A DNA stretch of 64,000 nt from Pseudomonas sp. F(2018) (GCF_005508865.1 NZ_SCOM01000002.1:1116001-1180000), one strand, 5' to 3'. Shown: positions 45,023 through 58,331, counted from the first letter of the stretch. Numbers and translations are program-made. Notes: generated by a model not told the origin, from the letters alone.

Positions 45023-45882
45023 GCGAGCCGCTGCTGATCAAGCCGAAGGCCGAGGACATCTCCGGCCAACCGATCCTGCGCCCGCTGCCCTCGGCCAAGT
45101 GCCGCAGCGTCGGGCCCTTCGTGTTCTTCGATCACATGCTGGAGAAGGACTACCCGGCCGGCAGCGGCATGAACATCAACCAGCATCCGCATATCGGCCT
45201 GTCCACTCTCACCTACCTGTTCGACGGCGAGCTGCAGCACAAGGACAGCCTGGGCTCGGACCAGCTGGTGCAGCCCGGCGACGTCAGCTGGATGACCGCC
45301 GGGCGCGCCGTCGCCCATGTCGAGCGCACGCCACAGCACCTGTGGCAGAGCGGCTCGCGCCTGCACGGTCTGCAGGTGTGGCTGGCCCTGCCGCAAGCGC
45401 TGGAGGAAGGCGAGCCAGCCTACAGCCACCACCCCGCGGCCAGCCTGCCACACAGTGAGGCCATGGGTGTGCAGATCACCCTGATCGCCGGCAGCGGCTT
45501 CTGCCTGGAATCCCCGGTGCCGATGCACTCGCCCACCCTCTACGCCGAGCTGAAGCTTGCCGCCGGCGCCAGCCTGCTGATCCCCGCCGAACACCGCGAG
45601 CGCGCGCTGTACCTGATCGAGGGCGAGGCCCAGCTGGAAGGCGCCGACCTGCCCCTGCGTGGCCTGGCCGTGCTGCCGGAGGGCGAGGAGCTGCTGCTGA
45701 GCGCCTGTGGCGAGTGCCACCTGGCCCTGATCGGCGGCGAGCCGTTGGGGCCGCGGCGCATGTACTGGAACTTCGTCGCCAGCGATGCTGAGTTGCTGGA
45801 GAAGGCCAAGCAGAACTGGGCGGCCTGGGACTGGCCACGAGTGCCCGGCGAGAGCGAGCGCATCACCCTGCCCGGCACCTGA
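45019..45882 (+). CDS. Pirin-family protein
   Basis: A 287-residue bicupin protein. The metal site in the N-terminal cupin is NQHPHIGLSTLTYLFDGELQH, with histidines and a later glutamate, followed by the pirin stretch DVSWMTAGRAVAHVE. Bacterial pirins have been described as quercetinases or redox-linked regulators. It overlaps osmC by 4 bases. The pairing hints at a shared stress function. Confidence 0.9.
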   Translation: MSEPLLIKPKAEDISGQPILRPLPSAKCRSVGPFVFFDHMLEKDYPAGSGMNINQHPHIGLSTLTYLFDGELQHKDSLGSDQLVQPGDVSWMTAGRAVAHVERTPQHLWQSGSRLHGLQVWLALPQALEEGEPAYSHHPAASLPHSEAMGVQITLIAGSGFCLESPVPMHSPTLYAELKLAAGASLLIPAEHRERALYLIEGEAQLEGADLPLRGLAVLPEGEELLLSACGECHLALIGGEPLGPRRMYWNFVASDAELLEKAKQNWAAWDWPRVPGESERITLPGT

Positions 45883-45962
45883 TGCCGGGCCCATCGCACG
45901 CCGGGCCGCGGGTCATCTCCCACTCGGTGGTCGATAAGACCGGCGCGCCCTAGTCGCTCGGA

Positions 45963-46686
45963 TCAGGCGAAGACTTCCTCGAACAGATCGTACATCGCAG
46001 CGAAGGCGCGGCGCGCCACCTTGGCGTCGTACTGCATCTTGCCGGGGATGCTGGCCTGCTTGTCGGTAAAGGAATGTGCCGCGCCACCGTAACTGGTCAG
46101 CTGCCAGTCGACATTGGCGGCGCTCATCTCCTCGATGAAGCCGGCCAGCTGCGCGCGGGGCACAAAGGGATCGGCGGCGCCATCGAGCACCAGCACGGCG
46201 CCTCGGATGTTCTGCGCATCGGCCGGATTGGCCGTGTCCAGGGTGCCGTGGAAGGACACCGCGGCCTTCACCACCGCGCCGTCGCGGGCCAGCCTCCAGC
46301 GCGCAATGGCCGCCGAAGCAGAAGCCGAAAACCGCCAGCCGGTTGGGGTCCAGCGCCGTGCCGGGCTGGGCCTTGAGCGTAGCGAGGGAAGCCTGCAGGC
46401 GCTGGCGCAGGATCGGCTTGCCCTTCACCGCCATCATCGCCGCGGCGGCCTCTTCGTGGTTCTGCGGGCGTATACCGACACCGTAGACGTCGGCGACCAG
46501 CACCACATAGCCGCGCTCGGCCACTTCGTGGGCGATCTCGATGGCACCGGCGGACACCCCCATCCAGTTCGGCGCCAGCAACAGGCCCGGCCGCGGCCGT
46601 GCATGCGACTCGTCGTAGAGCAGCTGGCCCTCGAACGGCTGGCCATCGATTTCATAGCGAAGGGGTCGGTTGACTATCTGGCTCAT
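45963..46686 (-). pseudogene. Dienelactone hydrolase family gene broken by a 1-nt frameshift
   Basis: The N-terminal 131 codons (MSQIVNRPL to GGHCALE) and the C-terminal 100 codons (AVVKAAVSFHG to the end) are in different frames. The change follows directly after the catalytic FGFCFGGHCALE. Removing one base at about 46293 restores LARDGAVVKAAVSF and a single 240-residue protein with Cys, Asp (DGAADPF) and His (AAHSFT) all present. The ATG at 46686 has a good AGGAGG site. Either this is a recent pseudogene or the base is a sequencing error; nothing else in it is damaged. Confidence 0.85.
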
Positions 46687-46743
46687 GCTGCCTCCTCTCG
46701 GCCCGATGGCGGGCAAACGGCCGCCGCGAAGCGACAAGACTAG

Positions 46744-47223
46744 TCAGTCCTGAGGATTGCGCACTTCTTCGTCGGCCAGGCCCTGGATATAGGCAGCGAA
46801 ACCCGGGTCCTCGCCGCGCAGCAGGTGCGGCAGGCGCTCGCGGAAGTCCTCGCGGCGGCTCCACTCGCGCATGTAGTCCTCCCAGGAGTGCCAGCGGCGG
46901 CGCTGCTTGTCGTCCATGTCCTCGGCGTAGGCCAGCAGGTAGGCGCGCTCGAACAGCGAGATCAGCATGTCGAAGATCACCCACATGCGCTCGCGCTGCT
47001 CGTCGCTGAGGTCGGGGGTGGCGGCCTGGCTGCGCAGGCGCAGGTCGGGGTTGGCCAGCACCACGCCGAGGAAGGCGATATAGGCGTCGGAGATCTGCTG
47101 CCAGATGGCCTCCTCCTCATTCTCGCGCTCCTTGCGCTGCTCGAAGAGGAACACGCCGATGGCGAACGGCAGCGCCACCACCGTGACGATGTAGGACAGC
47201 AGTTCCCAGGTAGGCAGACTCAT
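46744..47223 (-). CDS. Single-helix membrane protein, function unknown
   Basis: A 159-residue protein with one N-terminal hydrophobic segment (about residues 8-26), then a charged, mostly helical cytoplasmic part rich in Glu, Arg and Trp. GGGAGCC precedes the ATG. It follows the HD-GYP gene by 35 bases on the same strand and may be the third gene of that operon. I do not recognise a family. Confidence 0.6.
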   Translation of the reverse strand: MSLPTWELLSYIVTVVALPFAIGVFLFEQRKERENEEEAIWQQISDAYIAFLGVVLANPDLRLRSQAATPDLSDEQRERMWVIFDMLISLFERAYLLAYAEDMDDKQRRRWHSWEDYMREWSRREDFRERLPHLLRGEDPGFAAYIQGLADEEVRNPQD

Positions 47224-47258
47224 GATGGCTCCCAGACGACAGAGGCCGGCATTGTGCC

Positions 47259-48253
47259 CTACTCCGTCTCGGCCCAGCGCTCCTTGACCTCGAGAATTGC
47301 CGGCAGCTGGCCAAGGAACAGCTCCACCAGCTCGGGATCGAAGTGGCGGCCGCTCTCGCGGCGCAGGAAGTCGACTGCCTCCTGCACCGGCCAGGCCGGC
47401 TTGTAGGGGCGCACGCTGGTCAGCGCGTCGAACACGTCGGCGATGGCGACGATGCGCCCGGCCAGGGGGATTTCCTCGCCCTTGAGGCCGTTGGGATAGC
47501 CGCTGCCGTCCCACTTCTCGTGGTGAGTGAGGGCGATGATGCGGGCGGTCCTGAGCAGGCCGGAGTCGTGTTCGCCGATGATCTCCGCGCCGATCTGTGC
47601 ATGGCTGCGCATCACCTGCCACTCGGCATCGTCGAGCTTGCCGTTCTTTTGCAGGATGGCGTCGGGAATGCCGATCTTGCCCACGTCGTGCATGGGCGCG
47701 GCGTTGAGCAGGTCGTCCGCCTCGTGCTCGCTGAAGCCGGCGGCCTTGGCCAGGATATGGGTGTAGTGGCTCATGCGGATCACGTGCAGGCCGGTCTCGT
47801 TGTCCTTGTACTCGGAGGCCAGGCCCAGGCGCTGGACGATCTGCAGGCGGGTCTCGTGCAACTCGTCGACCCGCACCAGCGACAGGTGGGTGCGCACCCG
47901 CGCGCGCACGATGGCCGGGCTGACCGGCTTGGTGATGTAGTCCACCGCGCCGACCTCGAAGCCGCGGGCCTCGTCCTCCACATCGGCCAAGGCGGTGACG
48001 AAGATCACCGGGATGGCCGCGGTGGCTGGCTGGGCCTTGAGTCGGGTGCACACCTCGTGGCCGGTCATGCCCGGCATCATCACGTCGAGCAGGATCAGCG
48101 CCGGGTTCTCGCGCTCGGCCAGCTCCATTGCCTTGTCGCCGTCCTTGGCGAACAGCAGGCGATAGTCGTCCTGCAGGATCTGCCGCAGCACCTGCAGGTT
48201 GGTCGGCTCGTCGTCCACCAGCAACAGCTTGGGGCGGGCATCGGCGGGTCTGA

Positions 48254-48257
<4 letters not shown>
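47259..48257 (-). CDS. Response regulator with REC and HD-GYP domains (c-di-GMP phosphodiesterase)
   Basis: A 332-residue protein. The receiver domain (about residues 8-125) has the acceptor D58 in LILLDVMMPGM. The HD-GYP domain (about 145-325) keeps HD at 190-191 (MHDVGKIGIPD) and GYP at 253-255 (WDGSGYPNGLKGEEIP), as in active enzymes. It should break down cyclic di-GMP when phosphorylated. Its ATG overlaps the stop of the upstream hybrid kinase by 4 bases, so that kinase is the likely partner. Confidence 0.93.
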
Positions 48258-51916
<3,659 letters not shown>

Positions 51917-52052
51917 GCGGGGCGGCAACGGCAAGTTAGGCAGGCAGAAGCATATCGGCGGTGGGCCGTAGCTCTTTAGATGGCCATTAGATAGCCACTA
52001 CCGCGCAAGCTCCAGCGCTTTCTACTGTCTCCCGCCGGATGGCGGGCATGAA

Positions 52053-52077
52053 AAAGCCCGCCGAAGCGGGCTTTTCG
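52053..52077 (-). terminator. Intrinsic terminator of htpG
   Basis: A 10-bp stem AAAAGCCCGC/GCGGGCTTTT with a 4-base loop lies 13 bases beyond the htpG stop. Confidence 0.9.
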
Positions 52078-52090
52078 TCACCACTGCGAA

Positions 52091-53995
52091 TCAGGCAGAA
52101 AGCTCGACCAGCAGCTTGTTCAGGCGCTGCACGTAGGCAGCCGGGTCCTTCAGGCTGTCGCCGGCGGCCAGGGCGGCCTGATCGAAGAGGATGTGCGACA
52201 GGTCGGCGAAGCGATCTTCGTCGGCCTCGCCATCCAGTTTCTCGATCAGCGGGTGCTGCGGGTTGATCTCGAAGATCGGCTTGGCGTCCGGAACCTTCTG
52301 CCCGCTGGCCTCGAGGATCTGGCGCATTTGCAGACCGAGGTCCTGCTCGCCGATGGCGAGGATCGCCGGCGAGTCGGTCAGGCGATGCGACACGCGCACC
52401 TCGGCGACCTGCTCACCCAGCGCGCCCTTGAGGCGCTCCAGCAGCCCTTCCTTGGCCTTGGCCACTTCTTCCTGGGCCTTCTTGTCCTCTTCCGAGTCCA
52501 GCTTGCCCAGGTCCAGGTCGCCACGCGCCACGTCGACGAAGTGCTTGCCGTCGAACTCGGTCAGGTAGCTCATCAGCCACTCGTCGATGCGGTCGGTGAG
52601 CAGCAGCACTTCGATGCCCTTCTTGCGGAAGACTTCCAGGTGCGGGCTGTTCTTGATCTGCGCAAAGGTCTCGCCGGTGAGGAAGTAGATCTTGTCCTGG
52701 CCTTCCTTCATGCGGCCGATGTAGTCGGCCAGGCCCACGGACTGCTCGCCGTCGTCGCCCTGGGTGGAGGCGAAGCGCAGCAGGCCGGCGATCTTCTCCT
52801 TGTTGGCGAAGTCTTCCGCCGGGCCTTCCTTGAGCACCTGGCCGAAGGCCTTCCAGAACTGCTTGTACTGCTCGGGCTCGTTCTTCGCCAGCTTCTCCAG
52901 CATGTCCAGCACGCGCTTGGTCAGCGCCGACTTCATCGAGTCGATCACCGGGTCCTTCTGCAGGATCTCGCGGGAGACGTTCAGCGACAGGTCGTTGGAG
53001 TCGACCACTCCCTTGATGAAGCGCAGGTACAGCGGCAGGAACTCGTCGGCCTGGTCCATGATGAACACGCGCTGTACATAGAGCTTGAGGCCCTTCGGCG
53101 CTTCGCGCTGGTACAGGTCGAACGGCGCCCGACCCGGCACGTAGAGCAGCGAGGTGTATTCCAGCTTGCCTTCGACCTTGTTGTGGCTCCAGGACAGCGG
53201 GTTCTCGAAGTCATGGGCGACGTGCTTGTAGAATTCCTGGTATTCCTCGTCCTTCACCTCGGTGCGGCCGCGGGTCCACAGCGCACTGGCGCGGTTGACG
53301 GTCTCCCACTCCTGCTCGGCCGGCTTGTCGGCTTCTTCGCCATGGTGTTCCTTGGGCAGCTCGATCGGCAGGGCAATGTGGTCGGAATACTTCTTCACCA
53401 CGTTGCGCAGGCGCCAGCCGTCGGCGAACTCTTCTTCGCCGCTCTTCAGGTGCAGGACGATACGGGTGCCGCGCTCGGCCTTGTCGATGGTGGCGACTTC
53501 GAAGTCACCCTCGCCCTTCGACGACCAGTGCACACCTTCGCTGGCCGGGCTACCGGCGCGACGGGTGAAGACATCAACTTTGTCTGCGACGATAAAGGCC
53601 GAATAGAAGCCCACGCCGAACTGACCGATCAGGTGCGAGTCCTTCTTCTGGTCGCCGGTGAGGTTCTTCATGAAGTCGGCGGTGCCGGACTTGGCGATGG
53701 TGCCGAGATGGGCGATCACTTCCTCGCGGCTCATGCCGATGCCGTTGTCCTCGAGGGTGACGGTCTTGGCGTCCTTGTCGAAGGACAGACGGATCTTCAG
53801 CTCGGCGCCGCCTTCCAGCAGCTCCGGCTTGGCCAGCGCCTCGAAACGCAGCTTGTCGGCGGCGTCGGAGGCGTTGGAGATCAGCTCACGGAGGAAGATT
53901 TCCTTGTTTGAATACAAGGAATGGATCATCAGGTGAAGCAGCTGCTTCACTTCGGTCTGGAAGCCCAGGGTTTCTTTTTGAGTTTCCACACTCAT
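52091..53995 (-). CDS. htpG: Chaperone HtpG (Hsp90)
   Basis: A 634-residue cytoplasmic ATP-dependent chaperone. The N-terminal ATPase motifs [30 protein letters not shown] and [17 protein letters not shown] are complete, followed by the middle and dimerisation domains. The length is the normal one for pseudomonad HtpG. The ATG at 53995 ([16 protein letters not shown]) has GGAG about 10 bases upstream; an upstream in-frame start adds six unconserved residues. Confidence 0.97.
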   Translation of the reverse strand: MSVETQKETLGFQTEVKQLLHLMIHSLYSNKEIFLRELISNASDAADKLRFEALAKPELLEGGAELKIRLSFDKDAKTVTLEDNGIGMSREEVIAHLGTIAKSGTADFMKNLTGDQKKDSHLIGQFGVGFYSAFIVADKVDVFTRRAGSPASEGVHWSSKGEGDFEVATIDKAERGTRIVLHLKSGEEEFADGWRLRNVVKKYSDHIALPIELPKEHHGEEADKPAEQEWETVNRASALWTRGRTEVKDEEYQEFYKHVAHDFENPLSWSHNKVEGKLEYTSLLYVPGRAPFDLYQREAPKGLKLYVQRVFIMDQADEFLPLYLRFIKGVVDSNDLSLNVSREILQKDPVIDSMKSALTKRVLDMLEKLAKNEPEQYKQFWKAFGQVLKEGPAEDFANKEKIAGLLRFASTQGDDGEQSVGLADYIGRMKEGQDKIYFLTGETFAQIKNSPHLEVFRKKGIEVLLLTDRIDEWLMSYLTEFDGKHFVDVARGDLDLGKLDSEEDKKAQEEVAKAKEGLLERLKGALGEQVAEVRVSHRLTDSPAILAIGEQDLGLQMRQILEASGQKVPDAKPIFEINPQHPLIEKLDGEADEDRFADLSHILFDQAALAAGDSLKDPAAYVQRLNKLLVELSA

Positions 53996-54094
53996 GGTCG
54001 TCGAACTCCACATGCATGACAGGCCGCACCATTGCGGCGGATGTCATACAGATGGGGAGTTCGTGAGGGATTTCAAGGGGCTAGGTTTACACAA

Positions 54095-55345
54095 CTACGG
54101 CTCAAGCAATTCGATCTTGCCGATCTCGTCCGGCTTGAAACTGAAGCTGGCCTGACCACCGCCGCCGCCCAGCTGCTGACTCAGGCGGATGCTGCCGTCG
54201 CCGTCCACGCCGACGAAGCGCCCTTCCACCGTACCGCCAGCGACCTTGCTCACGCGCATGCTGAGGCTGCGGTACTGCTCCGGATTGCGTTGCAGCCGTG
54301 GCAGGGAGAAACGCTGGCGGCGATCGAGCGCCGGCCGGCTGTTCTGCGCCACTGCTGGTTCTGCTTCCGGCGCCGGCTTGGCCGGCTCGGCCACACGCGG
54401 TTCGGCCAACGCCGGGTAATGATCGCCCTGCACCTGCCAGCCACGGGCGCCCTTCTCCAGCACCAGCTCCAGGCTCTGCGCCTCGCCATTGACCCGTGCC
54501 TGCACGGCGAGCGGAAGGTGGGTGGCCGGGAAGGTCACTTCCGGCAAATCGGCCAGTTGCACCAGGCGAGTGGCGAAGCGGCGTTGCAGGTAATCGTCGA
54601 TCACCTTGGCCAGGGTCTCGCGCGAGTCGAACTGGGCGTCCAGGCGGCCGTCCTTGTAGCGCAGGCGATCAGAGAACAGCTCCAGGCTGCCGCTCAGGCT
54701 GGTCTTGAACGCCGGAGGCAGGACCAGGTGGAAATCGCCCTGCAGCTTGTTCGGCGGCAGCGCCTGCAGGTCCAGGTGCAGGGTATAGCCCTTGCTCAGG
54801 CGGCGGGCCTCGGGCAGGTCCTGCTCCGGCAGCAGCCAGCTGATCTCCACTTCCGGCAACTGGCCGACGTCTTCCGGCAGCACGTCCAGCTTGATCGGCG
54901 CCTTCTGCGCCTGCGGCAGGCGAATCGTCACCTCGCGGCGGGCGAAGAAGTCCTCGCCTTCGCGCAGGCTCAGCACGCCATCGATCAGCTCGGCGTACTG
55001 CGGGTTGAACGGCTGGCCGTCGAGCTCGCCATGCAGGCGGATCGCCAGTTCGGCCGGGGCCTTGGGCTGTTCCTTGAGCCAGCGCAGGCTGAGGATCGCT
55101 TCCAGGCGCGCCGCGTCCTGGCTGGCCATCAGTACCATGCCCACCACCAGCGGGATCACGCCCAGCGCCACCAGGCCGACGGCCTTGCGCGCGGTGCGCC
55201 AGTGGCGCAGCACATAGATCAGGGTGATCGGCGGGATCAGGCTGCCCCAGCCCCACAGCAGGCTGGTGGAGAAGGCTCGCATCACCAGCCAGACCAGGCC
55301 GGCGAGAATCAGCAGCAGGCCGCCGAGGATCAACAGCGCATCCAT
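54095..55345 (-). CDS. Large membrane-anchored protein of unknown function
   Basis: A 416-residue protein with three hydrophobic segments in the first 80 residues (MDALLILGGLLLILAGLVWLV, SLIPPITLIYVL, and VALGVIPLVVGMVLMA). A long soluble part of mixed strands follows, probably in the periplasm. No catalytic motif is seen. AAGGAATACCG gives the ribosome site. It lies between htpG and the thioesterases on the same strand. I do not recognise a family. Confidence 0.65.
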   Translation of the reverse strand: MDALLILGGLLLILAGLVWLVMRAFSTSLLWGWGSLIPPITLIYVLRHWRTARKAVGLVALGVIPLVVGMVLMASQDAARLEAILSLRWLKEQPKAPAELAIRLHGELDGQPFNPQYAELIDGVLSLREGEDFFARREVTIRLPQAQKAPIKLDVLPEDVGQLPEVEISWLLPEQDLPEARRLSKGYTLHLDLQALPPNKLQGDFHLVLPPAFKTSLSGSLELFSDRLRYKDGRLDAQFDSRETLAKVIDDYLQRRFATRLVQLADLPEVTFPATHLPLAVQARVNGEAQSLELVLEKGARGWQVQGDHYPALAEPRVAEPAKPAPEAEPAVAQNSRPALDRRQRFSLPRLQRNPEQYRSLSMRVSKVAGGTVEGRFVGVDGDGSIRLSQQLGGGGGQASFSFKPDEIGKIELLEP

Positions 55346-55384
55346 TCGGTATTCCTTGTTGTTATGCGATAACCCGCCGCGCCA

Positions 55385-55831
55385 TCAGGGTTCGTCGACC
55401 TTGAAGTGCGCGCGGGCCGTGGCGATGGGTTCGCTCTGGCTGGTCTGCCAGGCCGTGATGGCGACGTTGGCCACCCGCCGGCCCTGACGCCAGACCTGGC
55501 ACTGGGCGTAGGTGTCACGATAATGACCGGCGCGCAGGTAATCTATCGAGAAGTCGATGATTTTCGGCAAATGTGGAATGCCCATGAACATCAGCAGATG
55601 GAGCATTGCGGCATGTTCCATGAAGCCGGCGATCACCCCGCCATGCAGCGCCGGCAGGGTCGGGTTGCCGATGTTGTCCTTGTTTGCCGGCAGGCGGAAC
55701 ACCATGTCATCACCCAGGCGCAGGCACTCGATACCGATCAGCTTGGCATAGGGAATCAGGCTGAGCAGCGCGTCGTAGTCGTTCTTCTCGTGCGCCTGAC
55801 GCACCAGGGTATTGAGATTGAGCGCGGTCAT
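55385..55831 (-). CDS. PaaI-family thioesterase (second of a coupled pair)
   Basis: A 148-residue hotdog-fold protein. The helix region NPTLPALHGGVIAGFMEHAAMLHLL carries the HGG motif of the PaaI/YdiI group. It overlaps the upstream thioesterase gene by 4 bases. The two proteins may form one hetero-oligomer. The acyl-CoA substrate is unknown. Confidence 0.87.
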   Translation of the reverse strand: MTALNLNTLVRQAHEKNDYDALLSLIPYAKLIGIECLRLGDDMVFRLPANKDNIGNPTLPALHGGVIAGFMEHAAMLHLLMFMGIPHLPKIIDFSIDYLRAGHYRDTYAQCQVWRQGRRVANVAITAWQTSQSEPIATARAHFKVDEP

Positions 55832-56292
55832 CGGGCACCTCCCTTGGCGCCGGCCTTGAGATCGGTCGGCTTGCCCATGCGCATGAAGGCACCGACCACG
55901 TGGGCGATCGGCTCGTCAGGGTTGTCCTGGTAGGCATAGCCACGGGTGAAGATGACGTTCTCGGTCACCCGATAGCATTCGGCGAAGCCGTAGACGTCCT
56001 TGTGCGGCGCGGCCGGGCGCATGTAGTCGATGCGCAGGTCGAGAGTCGGGCATATCTCGAATTCCGGCAGCACGCAGACGGTGGAAATGCCGCAGGTGGT
56101 GTCCATCAGGGTGGTGATGGCGCCACCGTGGATCACGCCGGACTCCGGGTTGCCGATGATCTGCGTGCTGTACGGCAGGCGCAGGGTCAGCCCCTCCGGC
56201 TTGGCTTCATGCACGCTCAGGCCCAGGACCTGGCAGTGGCGCAAGGCCGCCAGAAAGCGCTGGGCGCGCTCAAGAACAGGGTTGTCAGTCAT
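55828..56292 (-). CDS. PaaI-family thioesterase (first of a coupled pair)
   Basis: A 154-residue hotdog-fold protein with GNPESGVIHGGAITTLMDTTCGI, the catalytic HGG region of the family. CPTLDLRIDYMRPAAPHKDVYG forms the central strands. The ATG at 56292 follows GAGG at about 9 bases. It is translationally coupled to the next thioesterase. Both copies keep the expected active-site residues. Confidence 0.88.
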   Translation of the reverse strand: MTDNPVLERAQRFLAALRHCQVLGLSVHEAKPEGLTLRLPYSTQIIGNPESGVIHGGAITTLMDTTCGISTVCVLPEFEICPTLDLRIDYMRPAAPHKDVYGFAECYRVTENVIFTRGYAYQDNPDEPIAHVVGAFMRMGKPTDLKAGAKGGAR

Positions 56293-56428
56293 CGTCGGTA
56301 CCTCGTGGCGATGCGGAAAAGCGACGCATGATAGCGTCGCCGCCGGTTGCGGTAAAAAACAGTCTGAACCATTGCCAACGGCTGCGCCTCGAAGCAGTGA
56401 TGGCTTCATTCACGAGGAGAAACAGCTC

Positions 56429-56695
56429 ATGCAGAAATCACTCGCCTATGCGCTCATGCTCGCCGCCACGCTCGGCCTCGCCGCCTGCGACAAACCGTCG
56501 GAGGACAAGGCCGAAGAGGCCCGCGAAGCCCAGTCTGAAGCCCAGGAGTCGATGAACGACGCCGCCGAGCATAGCAACGACGCCGCCCGTGCGGCGGATG
56601 AGGCCGCTCAGGAACGCGCCGAGGAAAACAACGAGGCAGCTCCGACCCAGCCCGCTATTCCTGCTCCGCCACCCGCTGGCCAGCAACAGCAGTAA
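56429..56695 (+). CDS. Small Glu/Ala-rich lipoprotein
   Basis: An 88-residue predicted lipoprotein. The lipobox LGLAAC places the lipid-bearing cysteine at residue 20. The mature part is rich in Ala, Glu and Asp with a proline-glutamine tail and likely forms a helix. ACGAGGAGAAACAGCTC gives the ribosome site. A similar small lipoprotein lies 124 bases downstream. Confidence 0.8.
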   Translation: MQKSLAYALMLAATLGLAACDKPSEDKAEEAREAQSEAQESMNDAAEHSNDAARAADEAAQERAEENNEAAPTQPAIPAPPPAGQQQQ

Positions 56696-56819
56696 TGCCT
56701 GACCAATGCCTGCGGCTCGCCCGCAGGCATTGGTGCGTCTGGAACTTAGACGCGCCGCTCCGCTCCAAGCGATACGGATGCAGCACTACCCGCATCCGCA
56801 TCGACAAGGAGATCCAACC

Positions 56820-57110
56820 GTGCAAAAGCCCCTCACCTCTGCCCTGCTGCTTGCCCTGGCCCTCGGCCTGAGCGCCTGCGAGAAGACGCCCGAAGACAAG
56901 ATGGAGTCCGCCAAGGAAAACGTGTCCGAAGCCATGGAGTCGCTCGGCGATGCCGCCGAAGACACCGGCGAGGCCATGGAGAAGAAGGTCGACCAGGCCA
57001 CCGGCCATGAGCCCACCACCGGCGAGAAGCTGCAGGAAGCCGCCGACGATGCGGGCGAAGCGATCCAGGATGCCGGCGACGAGGCCAAGGACGCCGTGGA
57101 CGGCCAGTAA
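56820..57110 (+). CDS. Small Glu/Asp/Ala-rich lipoprotein (paralogue of the preceding one)
   Basis: A 96-residue predicted lipoprotein that starts at GTG 56820, with a perfect AAGGAG site. The lipobox is LGLSAC and the mature part EKTPEDKMESAKENVSEAM repeats an acidic-alanine helix pattern. Its first residues MQKPLTSALLLALALGLSAC resemble MQKSLAYALMLAATLGLAAC of the preceding gene, so the two probably arose by duplication. The function is unknown. Confidence 0.78.
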   Translation: MQKPLTSALLLALALGLSACEKTPEDKMESAKENVSEAMESLGDAAEDTGEAMEKKVDQATGHEPTTGEKLQEAADDAGEAIQDAGDEAKDAVDGQ

Positions 57111-57128
57111 TGGTTCAGCGTTTCAGCA

Positions 57129-57151
57129 CAAGGCCCGCAATGCGGGCCTTG
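57129..57151. terminator. Bidirectional intrinsic hairpin terminator
   Basis: A 10-bp stem CAAGGCCCGC/GCGGGCCTTG with a 3-base loop lies between the convergent lipoprotein and MAPEG genes. The T run is short on both sides, so it may be moderate in strength. Confidence 0.7.
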
Positions 57152-57157
57152 TTCGCT

Positions 57158-57568
57158 TCAGGGCATCACCAGCAGCCAGCGTATCGCCGGGCTGAGCATC
57201 AACAACAGGCAGCAGACCAGGCCGACGGTCCAGACCATGGAGCGCTGCCAGGCCAGGTCGCGCCAGTAGAACAACAGGTAGAGCATGCGAGTGGCGATGA
57301 ACAGGATCGCCAGCAGGTCCACCCACCAGCCGAACACCTCGGTGGTATGGGCCATCAGCACCCCGGCGGCAAACAGCGGGAACATCTCGATGCTGTTGAG
57401 ATGCGCCGCATGCGCGCGGGCGCCCAGGCCGGTGAGACGCGCCTGCTGGGCCCGCGGGTTGTGATTGTCGTAACCGCCGGACTCGGCGTTCATTGCACGA
57501 GCGACTGGCAGCTTGGCAGCGTATATCAGCAAGGCCGCGATAAAGACACACCAGAACGGAATGCTCAT
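57158..57568 (-). CDS. MAPEG-family membrane protein
   Basis: A 136-residue inner-membrane protein with four hydrophobic segments. The family stretch ARAHAAHLNSIEMFPLFAAGVL and the final pairs of helices fit the MAPEG (eicosanoid/glutathione metabolism) superfamily. Bacterial members have no settled role. GGAGAGAAG precedes the ATG. Confidence 0.85.
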   Translation of the reverse strand: MSIPFWCVFIAALLIYAAKLPVARAMNAESGGYDNHNPRAQQARLTGLGARAHAAHLNSIEMFPLFAAGVLMAHTTEVFGWWVDLLAILFIATRMLYLLFYWRDLAWQRSMVWTVGLVCCLLLMLSPAIRWLLVMP

Positions 57569-57689
57569 TCTTCTCTCCTTCGGCCACCTGGCCGCACATC
57601 AGCTGTAGCACACGGCGGCGCCGTTCTGTTTGGAGCCGCTTGGCTTGGCGCAGGTTGCACCTAAATTGCAGTGCCAAACCGAGCAATCG

Positions 57690-57808
57690 GACTCAGGGTT
57701 TCAATCGAGCCTTTCTCTTCACATTCTTTTCACATCGAGAGGCACAGAGTGGCGCCGTGATACTCCATGAATGCCACTTCCAACCCGGCCTAGCGCCGGG
57801 TTTCTTTT
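57690..57808 (+). ncRNA. Candidate small RNA ending in an intrinsic terminator
   Basis: The 423-base gap between the MAPEG gene and the next gene holds no reading frame that I trust, but it has a good terminator at 57782-57808 (AACCCGGC-5 nt-GCCGGGTT then TCTTTT). No upstream plus-strand gene ends here, so the terminator must belong to a short transcript of its own. The 5' end shown is a guess; no clear promoter was found. The rest of the gap shows nothing further. Confidence 0.4.
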
Positions 57809-57991
57809 GCCCGGCAAACGCCCGGCGCAGCGCCAGTCCTGGTGAACACCCCATCTCTCGTCCTCCTTGCCCGACAGTCGATTGCCGGAATCATCGACGC
57901 AGGCAGCGGGTCAGTAGTGCATCTGGGCGTTTGAATTCGGGTAACCACCGACCTCGACGCCCGTTCACGGCAGCCCCTTGCGAGGTGAACC

Positions 57992-58228
57992 ATGGCAATC
58001 GATCAAGAGCTTGAGAAGGAAATACTGACTCGCCTGCTGCATGCCGGGCCTGGCGGCCTGGGCAAGGAAATTCTCGACAACTATCGCGGCGAGCGCGTGG
58101 TCGCCGAAGCCCTTGTCGAACTACAGACGCGCGGGCTGATTCAGGACAGGAAAGCAGAAGCGGACTGGAGCGATCCGTTCAAACTGACGGCGGCGGGAGC
58201 CGAAGCAGCGCGGCAGCATGAAAGCTGA
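57992..58228 (+). CDS. Small winged-helix-like protein, function unknown
   Basis: A 78-residue protein with the sequence pattern of a winged-helix domain: EKEILTRLLHAGPGGLGKEIL, RVVAEALVELQTRGLI, then a wing-like WSDPFKLTAAG. GCGAGGTGAACC precedes the ATG. It is convergent with the tRNA genes. No partner can be named. Confidence 0.6.
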   Translation: MAIDQELEKEILTRLLHAGPGGLGKEILDNYRGERVVAEALVELQTRGLIQDRKAEADWSDPFKLTAAGAEAARQHES

Positions 58229-58244
58229 GGTGTCCAGAAAGAGA

Positions 58245-58331
58245 TGGTGCCCGAAGCCGGACTCGAACCGGCATGCCATTGCTGGCGAGGGATTTTAAGT
58301 CCCCTGCGTCTACCGATTTCGCCATTCGGGC
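58245..58331 (-). tRNA. tRNA-Leu (UAA)
   Basis: An 87-base class II tRNA with the 7-bp acceptor GCCCGAA/TTCGGGC, a long variable arm (CTCGCCAGCAATGGCATG region), GGTTCGAGTCC T arm and encoded CCA. The anticodon loop CTTAAAA reads UAA. It is the last tRNA of the set gly-cys-leu, behind a terminator-like hairpin. Confidence 0.95.

Noticed and set aside
57641..57658. A possible sigma-54 promoter for the candidate small RNA
   Set aside because: The GG and GC elements are 15 bases apart and not the required 12.
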